Shown piece after piece: positions 36,035 to 47,600 of a DNA stretch of 64,000 nt. The notes under the pieces were generated by a model. That model searched no databases and was not told the DNA's origin. It worked only from the letters and a program-made list of their open reading frames with translations. Source of the stretch: Charina bottae (taxonomy: Eukaryota > Chordata > Lepidosauria > Squamata > Charinaidae); contig JALMGJ010000013.1 of assembly GCA_023362775.1 (NCBI GenBank), positions 28,808,274 through 28,872,273 of the forward strand, in the 5' to 3' direction. The position numbers and the translations under genes are program-made. The stretch's first letter is position 1; the number at the start of each line of letters is the position of its first letter.

Positions 36035-36604
36035 CTCCAGCAGTGATTTTCCCACAATATCCACTTTTAAATTGGCAGGCGGGGGTGGGGGAGATATAGT
36101 AGGGTCCCTATTGGCCCCCGAGAGGGATGAGACCCTGCCGCGGAAAAGCCGAGGCCTAGTGCTGCTCCGACCAGAGCCCTGTGGCTCAGCCTGGCCTCCG
36201 AGGGCAGGACAGTCCCTCCCCGTGGCTGCTGCAGGGAGCAGTTGAGGCTGCCCGTCGCTGGCCTGCCTTCAGCCCTTGGAAGCAGTTTGGTTTCACAGGC
36301 CTGCTTGGGAAGCAAAGGGTGACGGTGGCGGAGACTTTGGGGCTTGGGGAGGGAGCTCCGCACTGAAGAGCAGCAGCAGCAGCTTTCAAGAATGTGCCTG
36401 TCTGCGTGGCCTCCTAACCAAGGGGGAGCCACGTCTGGCTTCTGGCTCCCGCTCTCAGGGGAGCCAGTTTTCTTGGTGAGGGCTGTGACCTGAAGACCTT
36501 GTTCCCCCACAAGCATTGTCGGAGATGGTGCCAACGGTGGTTCCTCACCGCTGGCACCGCCTCGGACTACGCTGTCCCACAGAAGAAAAGAGGCTGGTCC
36601 CGTT
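36035..36604. other. Gap between the convergent SAE1 and BBC3 3' ends
   Basis: About 570 bp of moderately GC-rich sequence with a CAG-type run near 36366. No exon or repeat recognised. Confidence 0.4.
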
Positions 36605-37163
36605 TCTGCTTTCATCCGGTTTTATTGAAAAGAAAATATACAAAATTTTCCCCACCTCTTCACGAGATACAGACAACCAGCCCCTCAGGTATGTACAGGC
36701 AGCACCCAACTCTGTTCTATGTACAGGCATGAAGACAGTCTATATACATACAGCAGCTCCTCTTGCTCCCCCCACCCCCATATCTATACACAAGTCCAGT
36801 CCCCATTTACAGTGGACGTTGTAGGCTGTCCCTCTAGAGTCGAGGTGGCAAGTGCAATTCTCTTCCCCCCCGCCCCCCACATACAGGCTCAGTGAAAAAT
36901 ATTCACATAGTGCTAACTTGTCTCTCGCCCCTACCCATCCGTGCAGCTCTCCATAAGGCACTGCTGGGCTGGGGGCAAAGGGGAGCCATGGCGCTCTGCC
37001 ACCCGGAGCAGGCAGCCGGTTACTCAACACAGTCCGCTTGAGGTTGGTTGCTCCCTGGCGTCTGTTCCCCGCTGAGGCTGCTGCTCCCCCGGCCAGCAGG
37101 AAAAGAAGTCCCAGCGCAGCTCAGCTCAGCTCAGCGGATGGCTCTTCGCTCTAGGCCTGTCCG
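36605..37163 (-). other. BBC3: BBC3 3' UTR
   Basis: Continues from the BBC3 stop codon to a minus-strand AATAAA (complement of 36621-36626). The 3' UTR is about 550 nt. No repeat interrupts it. Confidence 0.7.
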
Positions 37164-38606
37164 TCACCCCCTGGCAGGCAAGTTGTCCAAGATACCCAGT
37201 AGATGGAAGACAAAGTGGTACAAGTGGGCCCAGAGGGCACCACGAGGCCTGCGCTCCTAAACGTGCCAGGAGGGGACACAAGGAAGGACTGTTGAGCAGG
37301 GACTTGGCTGGCCACACCCCAGCCCCCCCCCCGTCCCGGTGCAGCGCTGCCCTCCTGCCTCAAACCCCAAAGCTGTTGATATGCCCTGAGGCACCGCTGG
37401 GCCCAGCCCTGCTCCCAGCAAAGAGGGAGGCTGAAGGGGGAGCGGGCCAGTTGGCATCTTTCTGGCCCAGGATGCGGCGGGCAGCGGCTCCAAGCCAGGA
37501 AGCTGGATTCCCCCAAGAGGGAAGGACAGTGCCCTGGCACTGCCCCCAAACTTACCCTCTGCTCGTGGTCTTGGTGAAAGCGGTCTCCCATGTGGCGAAG
37601 CCGAGCCCCAATGGCTTGCTCCAGGGTGAACGGAGTTCTAGGGAGGTGCCCGTTAGGCCCCCCTGCTCTTTGCTCTGGCCCCACAGGGGCTTCCTCTTGG
37701 GTGCAGGGGGCTGTTCGCTGCACGTTCACTGCAGAGGAGGAAAGGGAGGTCAGGCGTGTGAGGGCTTCTGGCAGGCTGGGATGGGGCTGAGCAGCGGGAG
37801 GCATGGGGGGGGCGAGCACCAGTGTGGCTTTCTATCTCCTTGGCAACTGGGCTGCTGCAGCTTAGTGGGATCATTTCAGGACATGGCTTTCTGCTCGCCT
37901 CGGCGCTCCTGCTTGGAACTGCTGGGGCCTGAGATCTGAAGGGGCGGGCGGGCGGGCAGGCAGGCAGGCAGGAGGAATCCCCAGGCCGGCAGGGCAGGGG
38001 TGCTGCCTGCCATGGATCCTGGTTTCAGCAAGCAGCCCTGGAAGATCCTGGCAGGGCCCTAGCGGAGACCGCGGGCACCGCCCCATTGGCCGCTGCTCCC
38101 GCCCTCTTCAGGCCGTTCGTGGGCACCGAGGGATTGGGCTGCCGGCGGTGTGGCTTTCCTGGAGGGCTGGGAAAGCCGGACAGGGCTCCAGGACGGGCCA
38201 AGACCAGGGCTGCCCAAAAGAAAAGCTCCGCCAGAGGCGCGGAACCAGGGTGTCGGCTCACCGGCGGAAAGCACGCAGCCCCTGGCCTGAGGAAAGACGT
38301 CGCTCCAGCCACGCCACGCCACGCCGGGCGCCCGTGGAGGGCAATGCTAAAAGAGAGCGGCCGCGCCGCACTCCAGTCAAGGCTCCGGAGCCACCGCGCG
38401 AAGCAAAGCCACTCACCACGGTCGGCCCCGGGAGGCTCCAGCGCCCGCCCGCAACGGTAGATGCAGTTCAGCCCGGGTGGCAAGGCGAGCGGCGGCCGGC
38501 AGACGGAGGGCGGCAGGGCCACCGGCCCCCCCACAGGGAAGGCTGGGCTCCCGGACACAGCTGCTGTCGGCTCGGCGAGGCTCCGGTCCTGCAATGGTCT
38601 AGCCAT
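37164..38606 (-). CDS. BBC3: BBC3 (PUMA), BH3-only pro-apoptotic protein
   Basis: Three coding exons: 38606-38417 (MARPLQDRSLAEP start), 37728-37556 and 37256-37164; phases 1 and 0 fit, giving 151 residues (human 193). The first residues resemble human PUMA (MAR...). The middle exon holds the BH3 helix IGARLRHMGDRFH, with the key Leu and Gly-Asp at the expected spacing. The last exon encodes the C-terminal hydrophobic segment LYHFVFHLLGIL used for mitochondrial targeting. The position between SAE1 and CCDC9, on the minus strand, matches human. PUMA binds BCL2-family survivors at the outer mitochondrial membrane and is induced by p53. The N-terminal half is shorter than in human and weakly similar, so context and the last two exons carry the call. 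The BH3 alone could also suggest BMF, but the C-terminus and synteny argue against that. Confidence 0.9.
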
Positions 38607-38625
38607 GGCGCTCGGGGGGATCTAC

Positions 38626-38959
38626 CGGGCGAAGAGCAGGCAGCGGTCAAGGCACCGAGCGATGAACCGCGTCCCCGCCCGCGGGGAACGCGGCAGAAGC
38701 TCCGCGACCCAGCCAAGGGGCGGAGCAGAACAGCCGCGCCAAGCACCGTGTTTGTAAACAAACTGAGCGGCGGTACGGCACCTGGCTCATCTCGGCTGCG
38801 GGTTGCCGTGGCACGGGGGGCTCTCCCAGGCCCGAGATCAGTCAACGCCCTGATGGATAATCCCAACCCCGTCGCGGCTGGGCTGCGGCCACGTGTGCCC
38901 CGCCCGCCTCCCGTACCGGACCGAGTCCCGCCGACCCGCCGCTGCGTCCCCCACTTACT
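38626..38959 (-). other. BBC3: BBC3 5' UTR intron and end of noncoding exon 1
   Basis: On the minus strand a GTAAGT donor follows an exon ending at 38959, and a CCCGGTAG acceptor lies at about 38626, 20 nt upstream of the ATG. This would splice a noncoding first exon (about 38959-39100) onto the first coding exon, as in mammalian BBC3. Inferred from splice signals only. Confidence 0.5.
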
Positions 38960-39151
38960 GCAGCTGCATGAACCCTCCGGGGCGGCTCGGGGGTCGCGGG
39001 GCAGCGCGGGGCTCCAACGGGGACGGGCGGCGCGAGCGGCGGCGCGAGCAAGGGCAGGGCGAGCGGACGCTGCAGCGGCAGGACGATCCTCGCTGCTAGC
39101 CAGGCAGCCGCGCGGAGCAGGAGCTGGCGAGCCCGCAGACCCCGCCCGTCG

Positions 39152-39159
39152 TGACGTCA
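39152..39159. promoter_or_regulatory. Palindromic CRE, TGACGTCA
   Basis: A full consensus CREB/ATF site in the CpG island just upstream of the presumed BBC3 exon 1, flanked by GC boxes (CCCCGCCC near 39141 and 39166). Confidence 0.6.
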
Positions 39160-39179
39160 CCGAGCCCCGCCCCCACCCC

Positions 39180-39199
39180 AGGCAAGTTCGGGCTTGTGC
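39180..39199. promoter_or_regulatory. Candidate p53 response element upstream of BBC3
   Basis: Two adjacent half-sites with no spacer: AGGCAAGTTC fits RRRCWWGYYY in all ten positions, and GGGCTTGTGC fits in nine. It lies about 220 bp upstream of the presumed exon 1 donor of BBC3, whose mammalian counterpart is a direct p53 target with a site close to its first exon. Function is inferred. Confidence 0.7.
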
Positions 39200-41959
39200 A
39201 GGAGCCGGGGATCCCCTCACGGGAGGGGCGACGTGCCCCCGCCCGCCCGCCCGCCCCCCCCCTCTCCAAGCGTGCGTCTCCGGCCGGGCAGGCAGAGGAG
39301 GGCAGACCAGCCCGCTCTTTCTGGCCAGCCCTGCCGCTGCAGCCCGCCCACAGGCCACGCACAGCAAGAGCCGGAGCCGGTGGCCGGGCTCGCGGGGGCG
39401 TTCAGCGGCAGCGGCCCGCGTCTAAGGCCGTGCCTCCCGTCCTTTCGGCGGAACTCGCCTGCCCCGGCCGATCGTCCCTGTCCCGCTCGGTCTGCTACGT
39501 GAAAGGGCCAGCGAAGGTGTCTGACGCTGTGAAGCCAAGGCCGGCTTTTTCTGTCCAGGACAGCGGGACCGCAGGCCGAGCGAACGGTCCTGCAGAACCC
39601 TCAGACGGGAAGGGCCTGGAGGCCGTCCGTAAGCTAGGCAGCCAGGCCGGCCCACAAGGCCAGGGCCGCTTCTCGGGGCCCGCCGCCTCCGGCGTTCCCG
39701 TGCGGGTGGGCAGAGGTGCGACCAGGCCGCCTCTGCTGCCGCGTCCGTCGGGGCCGGAGCTGAGGTGGTTTTTCCCAAGGGCGGGCGGCCCTTGGGGAAA
39801 GGGGCTGGGGTTTCGTCGGCCTTCGCGGGACTGCTTCGCGGCGAGCGCGCCTCTCTGCCCCAGCCAGGCGCCGGCTCTGGTCACTGGGTCGACCCCTCGG
39901 CCGGGCCGGAGGCGGCGCAGAAGGCTGTTCTCCAGCCGAGTAGCGGGGCCCGCCCGCGCCTTCCGCCAGCGGCCTGGCAAAGCCCGCCGGGATGGTCCAC
40001 TGGGGAGGCGACGCGGGGGCAGCGCTTCCTCCTGTCGGCCGCTGGGCCAGACCTAGCGTGGAAGAGAACCGGGCGGGCCGCTCCACCTAAGCCCCTGGCC
40101 CAGGCTGGGCCTTGCGAGGCGTTGGGCCCGGAGCACAGCTCGGGGCCTTGGCCCTGTAAGCGGCTCGCAGCGGAGGCGTTTGTTTACCCCGAGCGGCAGA
40201 GAAAGCGCTCGGGGGAGCGCCGAGAACGGGCGCGTGGCATCCAGGACCGAGCAAGCGCTGCGCCAGAGCGGGCGGTGCTGCAGTCGCTCGCCCGCGCGCC
40301 CGCGCCTTTCTGAGCTGCTGCTCGCGTGCCCTCCGGTGGAGGGATCCCGCCGCCTGGCTGGCTGAGGCCAACCGCCGCGGAGCCAACGAGCGCCGCGTCG
40401 CCGGGACGGGAGCCGGACAGCAGCCAATGGCAACGCGAGGCGGAGGGGCGGTGGGAGCGCTTCTGCCGCTGTCTCTGTTGCGCTCTCCCTCCTCCCCCCC
40501 GCGCTGACATCACCGGCTGTTTATTGCTCCTTGGCCGGGGGGGGGGGGCGGCTCGGCTGGCACATGCGCCGGGGCTGGGCAGGAGCAACGCCTCGCTTCG
40601 GCGGCTGCGGCGCAAGTGAATTTGCCCAGTGACAGCCTCTCAGTGCATGCCGCCTCGCGATGAGGTCATCCCCGGGGGCTGGGGCTGGTCCGGGGGGGCA
40701 GTACCGAGGCTACCCGGATGAGGGAGGCCGCGCGCGGGGCGCCAGGACAGCCCGCGATGCCTTACAATCCGCCTCCAGAAACGAGCGGCGAGCTTGCGGG
40801 CCGGGGCGATCCACGCGGGCACTTTGGTCACTCTCTCCGGCCACCGCGGGCAGAATGGGCGCATGGGCCCTGTCCGCACATCCGGGCTACGGGGGCCCAT
40901 ATTCGAAAGCCAAGCGGTGCGTTCTGACTCCCCGAGCGCGGCCCCGAGGCTGGGAATCTCCCGAGGCCTCGCAGGCGGACACCTGGGGGGTGGAGCACCG
41001 CTCCAAGCCTGCCCAGATCAAGCCGCCTCGGGAACCGCGGGAGGGCATTCCCGGATGTCGGGGGAGCGTCGCGGCTGCATCCGTGCTGGAGCAAGCGCGG
41101 CGCCGGGAAAACGCACGGGGGGGGGCAGAGGCGCTGGAGCAAATCCGGAGGCAGCGTCTGCGCGAGGGATGCCCTGCGCTGGGCGACGCGCCCCCGCCGG
41201 TTCCGGTTGGCCGCCTCGCGCCCCTCCCCGCCTCCCTCCCGGCGCCGGGCGCTTCCATTGGCCGTCGAAGGCCGCGCGCAACCACTCAGCGGCCGGCAGG
41301 TGCCTGTTTCCACAGGAAAACGCCTGCCGGCCGCCGAGAAGCCCGGCAACACGCGGCTGGCGGAGCGCGGCCACGCCCCCGGCCCCCCCGAGCGGAGCAG
41401 GCGCTCGCTGCCGGGCGGCTAAAGCCGCGCCTTCGGGGGCCGGAGAGGGCTCGCGCTGGTCGTCTCGCCGCGTGGGCTTGGAGCGAAGCGAGGGGCCCGG
41501 CGGGGGGTGCGCCGTGGTCCCTCCAACTGCGGCCGCGTGCCTCGGACGGGCGCCCCCCTCTCCCCGGTGCTGATGCCCATCGGCCCGCCCGCTGGCTACG
41601 GCGGAGAGCAGCCGGGGGCCAGGCGGCGTTACGGGAGACCTCCTGGCTTGCGGCCGCCCCAGCCCCGCTCGGCGCTGCACCCGCTCAGCGGCCGGGTGGC
41701 ATCCGGCAGGCCCCGGCGTTCAGTTTCCAGCTCGCCAGCCAAGTCCCTTTCAAGAGGACCCGCCCCCTCTTTTGCCTTCGTCGCCGGTGCAGCAACAGCA
41801 GAAGCGCCGCCGCGTTTGGTTACCGCCCCTCCAACCCTCTTCCACTCCGCAACCGCAGCCAATCCGGGCTGGCCATCCCAGCAGGAAAAGCAACTGCCAT
41901 GGAAACAGCATCCACAGCTCCTCCGAGGAGCAGAAACGGGCCCAGAGGGCTGGAGGGGG

Positions 41960-42780
41960 CAGGTCAGAGGCCCCTGTCCCAGCCGAGGAAGAGGAGGGCT
42001 TGGTCCTAAGCGGCTGGGGCTCAGGAGCAGCTGCAATAGCCTCAGCGGTGTGGGGGAGGGTCTCCTGCGGCTGTGTGCCCCCGAAAGTTACATCGGGAGT
42101 GGATCAAAGGAGATGGAGCACCTTGGGTCCTGTGCAAGTCTGACCGGCCCCTTAAGCCGCCTCCTGTTTGTTGGCTTCAAGGCTTGATTCAGTCATGGTT
42201 GCCTGCCCCATGCCTCAGGGCATGGCCAGAGGGGCCTGCCAAAGGGACACCCAGTGTACAAAGAAGGGGCCAGAAAGAGCAGGGATTAGGAATGCAAACA
42301 CAGCCCAGGGGAGCGGGCAAGCCCAAAACCTGCTGGGAGAATGCCAAGGATATTAACACACTTGTTCCCAACCCAAGAAATGCGATGGAGTGGTTGTGTA
42401 CGTAAAGAAGCCGTATGCTGTGAAATGTTTTGGCAAGCACCTGGGTACAGTGACAAGGAGTAAGAAGCAACAGTAGTACTGCTGTGGGAGTTTCCTCTGG
42501 GCCACCGGCTGAGAGGATGTGGGTTTTCTAAATTGACCATCCAAGCCACAGTGGAAACGGGAGACTGCAAGTGTCTGCTGGGAAACTAATTCAGCCACTA
42601 ATTCAGCCGGGGGTGAGGAAGTGTAGGCCAGGGGCAGGAGCAATCTGTTCAGTTTGCAGCTGTTGAACAAGCACCCCCCCAAGGGTGCTTGTCGATGGTC
42701 CTGCATTGTCTGGGGGGGGATGGTAGGGTCACCTGGGACTCCATTCTAGGGAGGATAGGATGGAATAAATGCTTATCAGA
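41960..42780. other. Intergenic sequence, no gene recognised
   Basis: GC content falls to background here. No conserved frame or classified repeat was seen. Confidence 0.4.
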
Positions 42781-42789
42781 TTTGCAGGT

Positions 42790-43440
42790 GACATCTAGCT
42801 AGGGAGATTGGCCATAATCTCACAGGAAAAAAAGTCACAGTTCAAATCAACTGGTATTGGACAATTCAATGTTATTGAAAATAGAGATGCCAGTATCATA
42901 ATGCTCTATAAATCAATGGTGCAATTGCATCTGGAATATTGTGTGCAGTTGTGGTTGCCGCACCTCAAAAAGGAAATAGTGGAGTTAGAGAAGGTTCAGA
43001 GGAGGGCAACTAAGATGATCAAGGGGCTGGAGCAGCTTCCCTATGAGGAAAGGTTGCAACGTTGGGGGCTTTTTAGTCTAGAAAGGAGGTGAATGAAAGG
43101 GGACATGATGTAGGTATACAAAATTATGCATGATGTGGATAAAGTATACAAGGATAAGCTATTTTCACCTTCCCAAAATACTAGACCCAGAGATTATCCA
43201 ATGAAATTGAATCCTGGAAGAATCAGGACAGAAAAAAGGATTTTTAAAAAATATAACACATAATTAAGCGTTGGAATTTACTACCATGAGATGTGGTGGA
43301 CCAAGTCATGGAAATCATGGGAACAATGGCTATTAGCCTTGATGGCAGTGGGACTGCCTCTGAAGGCCATCTGCTGGGCTTCGCTGGACAGCTGGACTAG
43401 ACGGGCCAGGGGTCTGACCTAGTAACCTCAACAGGCTTGG
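42790..43440 (+). mobile_element. CR1-type LINE C-terminal relic
   Basis: Codons near 42925-43085 give EYCVQLWLPHLKKEIVELEK and YEERLQRWGLFSLERR, a typical CR1-clade C-terminal domain. Stops follow at 43090 and beyond, with the downstream ORF end and 3' region recognisable but decayed to about 43440. Confidence 0.75.
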
Positions 43441-44454
43441 ACGGGGGGCTAAATCCAGCAGGATCCACAGTAATGAGTGCAGGCTCTTTTGTCAGAAAGA
43501 TCAAATGTATGGGGAGGTACAGGAGGAGGGATATCTGTTTGGTGGCAGAATGTGTTAGAAGGACCTAGCGGTATTAATGGACCCCCAGTGAATCTCGGGA
43601 CGCAGCATGATCCAGCAGCTAGTGAGTCTCATGCAATCGTGAACCGCACTGCCTCCAACTCGGAGAGGAAGTAATTCCATTGTACTCTGCATCAACACCA
43701 CACTTGGTGCTCTGTGTCAAGTTCTGGGCCCCACCCTTTGAGGCAGGGAGAAGGTGGGGGGGCGGCTCAGAGGACGGTATGATAAGGGTCTGGAAAACTA
43801 GCCCTCTGAGGAGCAGTTAAGGGGGCTGGGCAGCTTTGCCTGCAAAACAGAAGGCTAAGGGGAAATAGCCGAGGGTTCCACAAGTCCCTGTAGAGCTGCT
43901 GCAATGCAATGGGAGCGGTTAGGGTTAGGGGGAGCATTGCCAGGGGTGTCCCTCTTGCCTGCCCGTTTGAAGTCCTTAAAGGCTGTCTGCCAGAGTCTCC
44001 CGGCTAGAGAATCCAGAAACTCTTGAAGAACCCCCCTCGCAACACACTCAAAGGGAGAGATAGCTCTGCCCTCTGCAGCAGGGGCCAAATGGGTACGCGC
44101 CCTCCATACCACAGCCCCTTCTCCCGCTGCTGCAGCCGCAAGGTGGGGCAGCCCCGGCCCTGTTCTGGGTCCCCCCCAGGAGGGGGGGCTCAGGCCTTGC
44201 ACCGGGACCACCGTCCCCCCCCCCCCCCGTCGACCTCTCCGCAGCGCCCGCTCTCCGCGCTGGTCGGAGCGAAGCGCCTCGATCGCGGCTGGCAGGTGCG
44301 GGGCTGGAGGGTGTCTCAGCCCGGGCAGCCCACAGCGAGACGCCCCACGGCCCGTCTCCGGAAGCCCTCCGGGGAACACCTTCCCCGGCGGGACGGGCAG
44401 CGCGCCCCCTGCCGTACGCCCGAGGGTGGCGCTTCGCCTGGGCCGATCTCAGAG
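43441..44454. other. Intergenic sequence upstream of CCDC9
   Basis: No exon recognised. GC rises after 44090 toward the CCDC9 promoter. A C run at 44216-44228 and GGTTAGGGTTAGGG at 43918-43931 are the only simple features. Confidence 0.4.
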
Positions 44455-44523
44455 TCCAGAGTCCCCTGATTCGGGAGATGGGCGGGGATAAATTTAAATA
44501 ATAAATAATAATAAATAATAAAT
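44455..44523 (+). mobile_element. LINE 3'-end fragment in the CCDC9 promoter
   Basis: CCAGAGTCCCCTGATTCGGG, then GAGATGGGCGGGGATAAATT and a TAA-rich tail: the same L2/CR1-type 3' end seen at 3263-3345 and 25671-25787. Only about 45 bp of LINE plus tail are present. It sits about 170 bp upstream of the CCDC9 ATG. Confidence 0.8.
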
Positions 44524-44694
44524 CTGTCCGCGGGTCCCCCTTCGAGACGGCGACTCCGCGCCCTCCGCCCGAGAGGCGGCGCTCGAGGGGCGGCGCAAAG
44601 AGCTCCCCTTCCTGGAGGAAGCGGAAGCAGAAGCGCGTGCGGTTCCGGGGTGGGGCGGGCGAGACCCCCGGGCACCTCGGCTCCAGCGAGAAGG

Positions 44695-47600
44695 ATGGTA
44701 GGCGAGGGCCGTCCCGGGGGGCGGGGGGGGGGGGGGCTGGCCGGCCCGGGGAGCGAATGGCGGCCCCTCTTCCCGCTTTTCTCCTTCCCGCGCAGTCCGC
44801 CTCGCTGGACCTGAAGTCGAGGGAGGAGAAGGACGCGGAGCTGGACAAGCGCATCGAGGCCCTGCGGCGCAAGAACCAGGCGCTCATCAAGCGCTACCAG
44901 GTGGGCGCGGGGCAGGGGGCGGTCGGCCCGGCCCGGCCCGGCCCGGCCCGGCTCGACTGAGCGTCGTCCCTCTGCCCCTTCGCGCAGGAGATCGAGGAGG
45001 ACCGCCAGAAGGCCGAGCGGGAGGGCGTCGCGGTGACCGGAGCGCGGAGGCCCCGCCCCGCGGAGGCCCCTGCGCAGCCCGAGAGGCGGCGGGCGGAGCC
45101 GGAGGCCGCCAGGCTCGCGGGGCAGGTCCCGCCGGCGCCCGAGGTGAGTGTGGGCGGGAGGCCGGGGCGCGAGCGCCGCTCCGAGGCGCCCACCCGGGCC
45201 TGAACCGCCCCCGCTTCTGTTCGCCAGGACAAGCGGGTGCTCAGCCGCGAGAGGAAGCCCGCCGCCAGGGGGTCCCGAGGCGGGGCCCCGCCTGGAGGTC
45301 GCCCCCTGCGCGTGGACGCCGGCGGGGAAGGGACGGGCGCGGATTCCTCGGGCGGCGAGCCGCGAGGCAGAGGCGGGCGCGGGCGGCGGCTCCGGGGACG
45401 AGGGGGCCCGGCAGCAGAGCCGGGCCCCGACAGGCGCTCCCAGGTAAGGCGGCGGGAGGCCGGGGGTGGGCCGCCGGTAGCAAAGGGGTGCTTGCAGGGC
45501 CTCCTTTCCCCCGCAGGAATGGGAGGAGCGGCGCCGGAGGAACATCGAGAAGATGAACGAGGAGATGGAGAAGATCGCTGAGTACGAGCGCAGCCAGCGC
45601 GTGAGTGTGGCGGGCGGGCGGTGGCATGTGCCCCCGGACTTGGGTTAGGCCCTGTAGCTTCTCGTCTCCTCTCAGCAGGACGGGCTCCAAGAGAAGAACC
45701 CCGTCCGCAACTTTCTGGATGACCCGCGGCGCAGCGGCCCCTTCTCTGAGGTGAACCGGCGGGAAGGGAGCCGGCGCCACATCCGTAACTGGGGGGGCGC
45801 CGACTTCGATAAGGTCAAGACGGGCCTGGAGCAAGGCAAAGAGCAGGCCTCTCTGGTACGTCGGAACGGCTCCTGGATTTGGGAACGGGAACCTGTGCGT
45901 GTTGGGGGGGTCGCTCGGGACACTGATCTTTCTGGGATGTGGTGTTGAGGGGCAGCTCCCTCCTCCCCTTTCTCGGGGGCTCAGCTGGGCTTTCAGTGGG
46001 ATGTTCTCTTGCTGGGCACCAGACAGACCCAGCGGGTACGAGGGCCCTGATCTCAGCCCATCCGCCTGCCTTTCCCTGCCAGGGCCGGGGCAGTGGCCGC
46101 CGCAGGGGCCTCACGACCTTGGATATGACACTTTCCATGACTGGCCGAGAACGGGCTGAGTATACCCGCTGGAAGCAGGAGCGGGACCAGATTGACCGGG
46201 AGCGCTTGGCCCGACACCGCCAGCCCACGGGGGAGTGGCGCCGAGAATGGGATGCTGAGAAGACGGGTCCTGCGTAGGTGCCCCGGTTGCATGGGGGAGC
46301 TGCTGAGCTTTCTCTGGGGCAGGGTGGGGGGTGGGATCTCTGGACTTGTGGCTCCAGGGACTGGGAGGCGGGCTTTGGAGCAGTTCGGCTGCATGGGTGG
46401 GAGGGTTTTCCTCATTGCCTGCTTCTCTCTCTCCTCTCTGCAGGCTGAAAGGGGGCCATGAGCCCGGGGGCTCATCTGGTGACAAACAGGGTAAGGAGGG
46501 GCTCGGAGCAGGTGGCACGTCCTGGGGCGCTTCCTCCTTGCCAGGGATGGGGCGGTGCCGTTAGGCAGCAAGCAAGCACTTGAGCAACTGTAGCAGCTGC
46601 CCTTGGGCAGCAATGGAGCCCCCTCCTCTCCCCTCCCTTTGGGCCACGGGGCTCACGTGAGAGCCTCTGTCTTCCTCTGGTTTCCTTCCTATTGCAGAGT
46701 GTCCTCGGCGCCCCCCCAAACGGCCCACTTTTGGGGAGTTCCTGGCTGGGCGGCCTGGGGACCAGCACTGGAATATCCGAGGCCGTGGCCGCCCACGAGG
46801 GAGACCTTCCGAGCTCTACAGGTGAGCAGGGGCCAGGATAGTGGAGACGTTGCGGGGAGGCTGGGGAGCTGCAGCAGCAGGTCTCTCTTCTCGGGGCTCG
46901 GCACACCCTGCCACGAGGCTCTGCTCAGCCTCAGCTTCTCCCTGCAGCATGCACGACAATCGGTGGGAGAATGAGGAGCCGGACCAGACGACGCTTGCAC
47001 CGGCGGGGGAGGACAAGGCGCTGCAGGTAGGGGGGGGCTGGGTGTGGGCCTGGCAGCGAGCTTGCTTCTCTCTCGCTGCTCCCCAGACCGATCCGGGTGC
47101 CCACATGGGCCACTGGGGAGTTCTGCCCTGAGCTGTGTTTGAAGTGGGGTGGCAACCGGAGGCCTCTTCCCAAGCCAGGTGCAGTCCTCGAAAGGTCCGC
47201 GGCTGAGTCAGAGGTCCTGTGGGGCTTTCTTCTCCCTCTTACGTCTCTTTTGTGTCCCGGGATCCCCCAGGCAAAGCCACAAGTAGCAGCGGCGGCAGAG
47301 GAGGAAGAGGAAGAGGACGAGTGGGAGGATGTCAGTGGGGAGGAGGAGGAGGAGGAAGAAGAAGAAGCCAACGGCAGCCGGGATTCTTCCTCGGAGGAGG
47401 ACGGGCCTCCCCACTCCTGCTCCCCCCTGCCCCCAAGGGAGCTGTCCACAGCTCCGCCTGCTTCACCTCAGGAGGCTCCAGGCACGGGGGGGGTGCCCCT
47501 GACCCCCTTGGGGCCAGCAGAGGGATACCAGCCTGTGTCTGACTGGGGTGAAGAGATGGAGATGCGCTCCCCTCGGGCCAGCAGCAGCAGCCACCGACAC

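Larger units (their letters stand above)
38050..41960. other. Long CpG-rich island over and upstream of BBC3
   Basis: Almost 4 kb of very GC- and CpG-rich sequence. It covers the BBC3 5' half and extends well beyond it. It holds CCAAT boxes (for example 40423-40428 and 41257-41262) and GC boxes. Long open frames on both strands (such as 40660-42009 plus) have the biased Arg/Ala/Gly/Pro content expected of non-coding GC-rich DNA and match nothing known. A promoter of a non-coding RNA could lie here, but I see no proof. Confidence 0.6.

Noticed and set aside
38148..39425. 425-codon plus-strand open frame
   Set aside because: It is antisense to BBC3 exon 1 and the CpG promoter and has low-complexity content.
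40660..42009. 449-codon open frame in the CpG-rich region
   Set aside because: Composition is Arg/Ala/Gly/Pro biased with no domain or homology, and similar long frames exist on both strands; this is expected of stop-poor GC-rich DNA.
43918..43934. GGTTAGGGTTAGGG motif
   Set aside because: About two units only; chance or simple-sequence drift.
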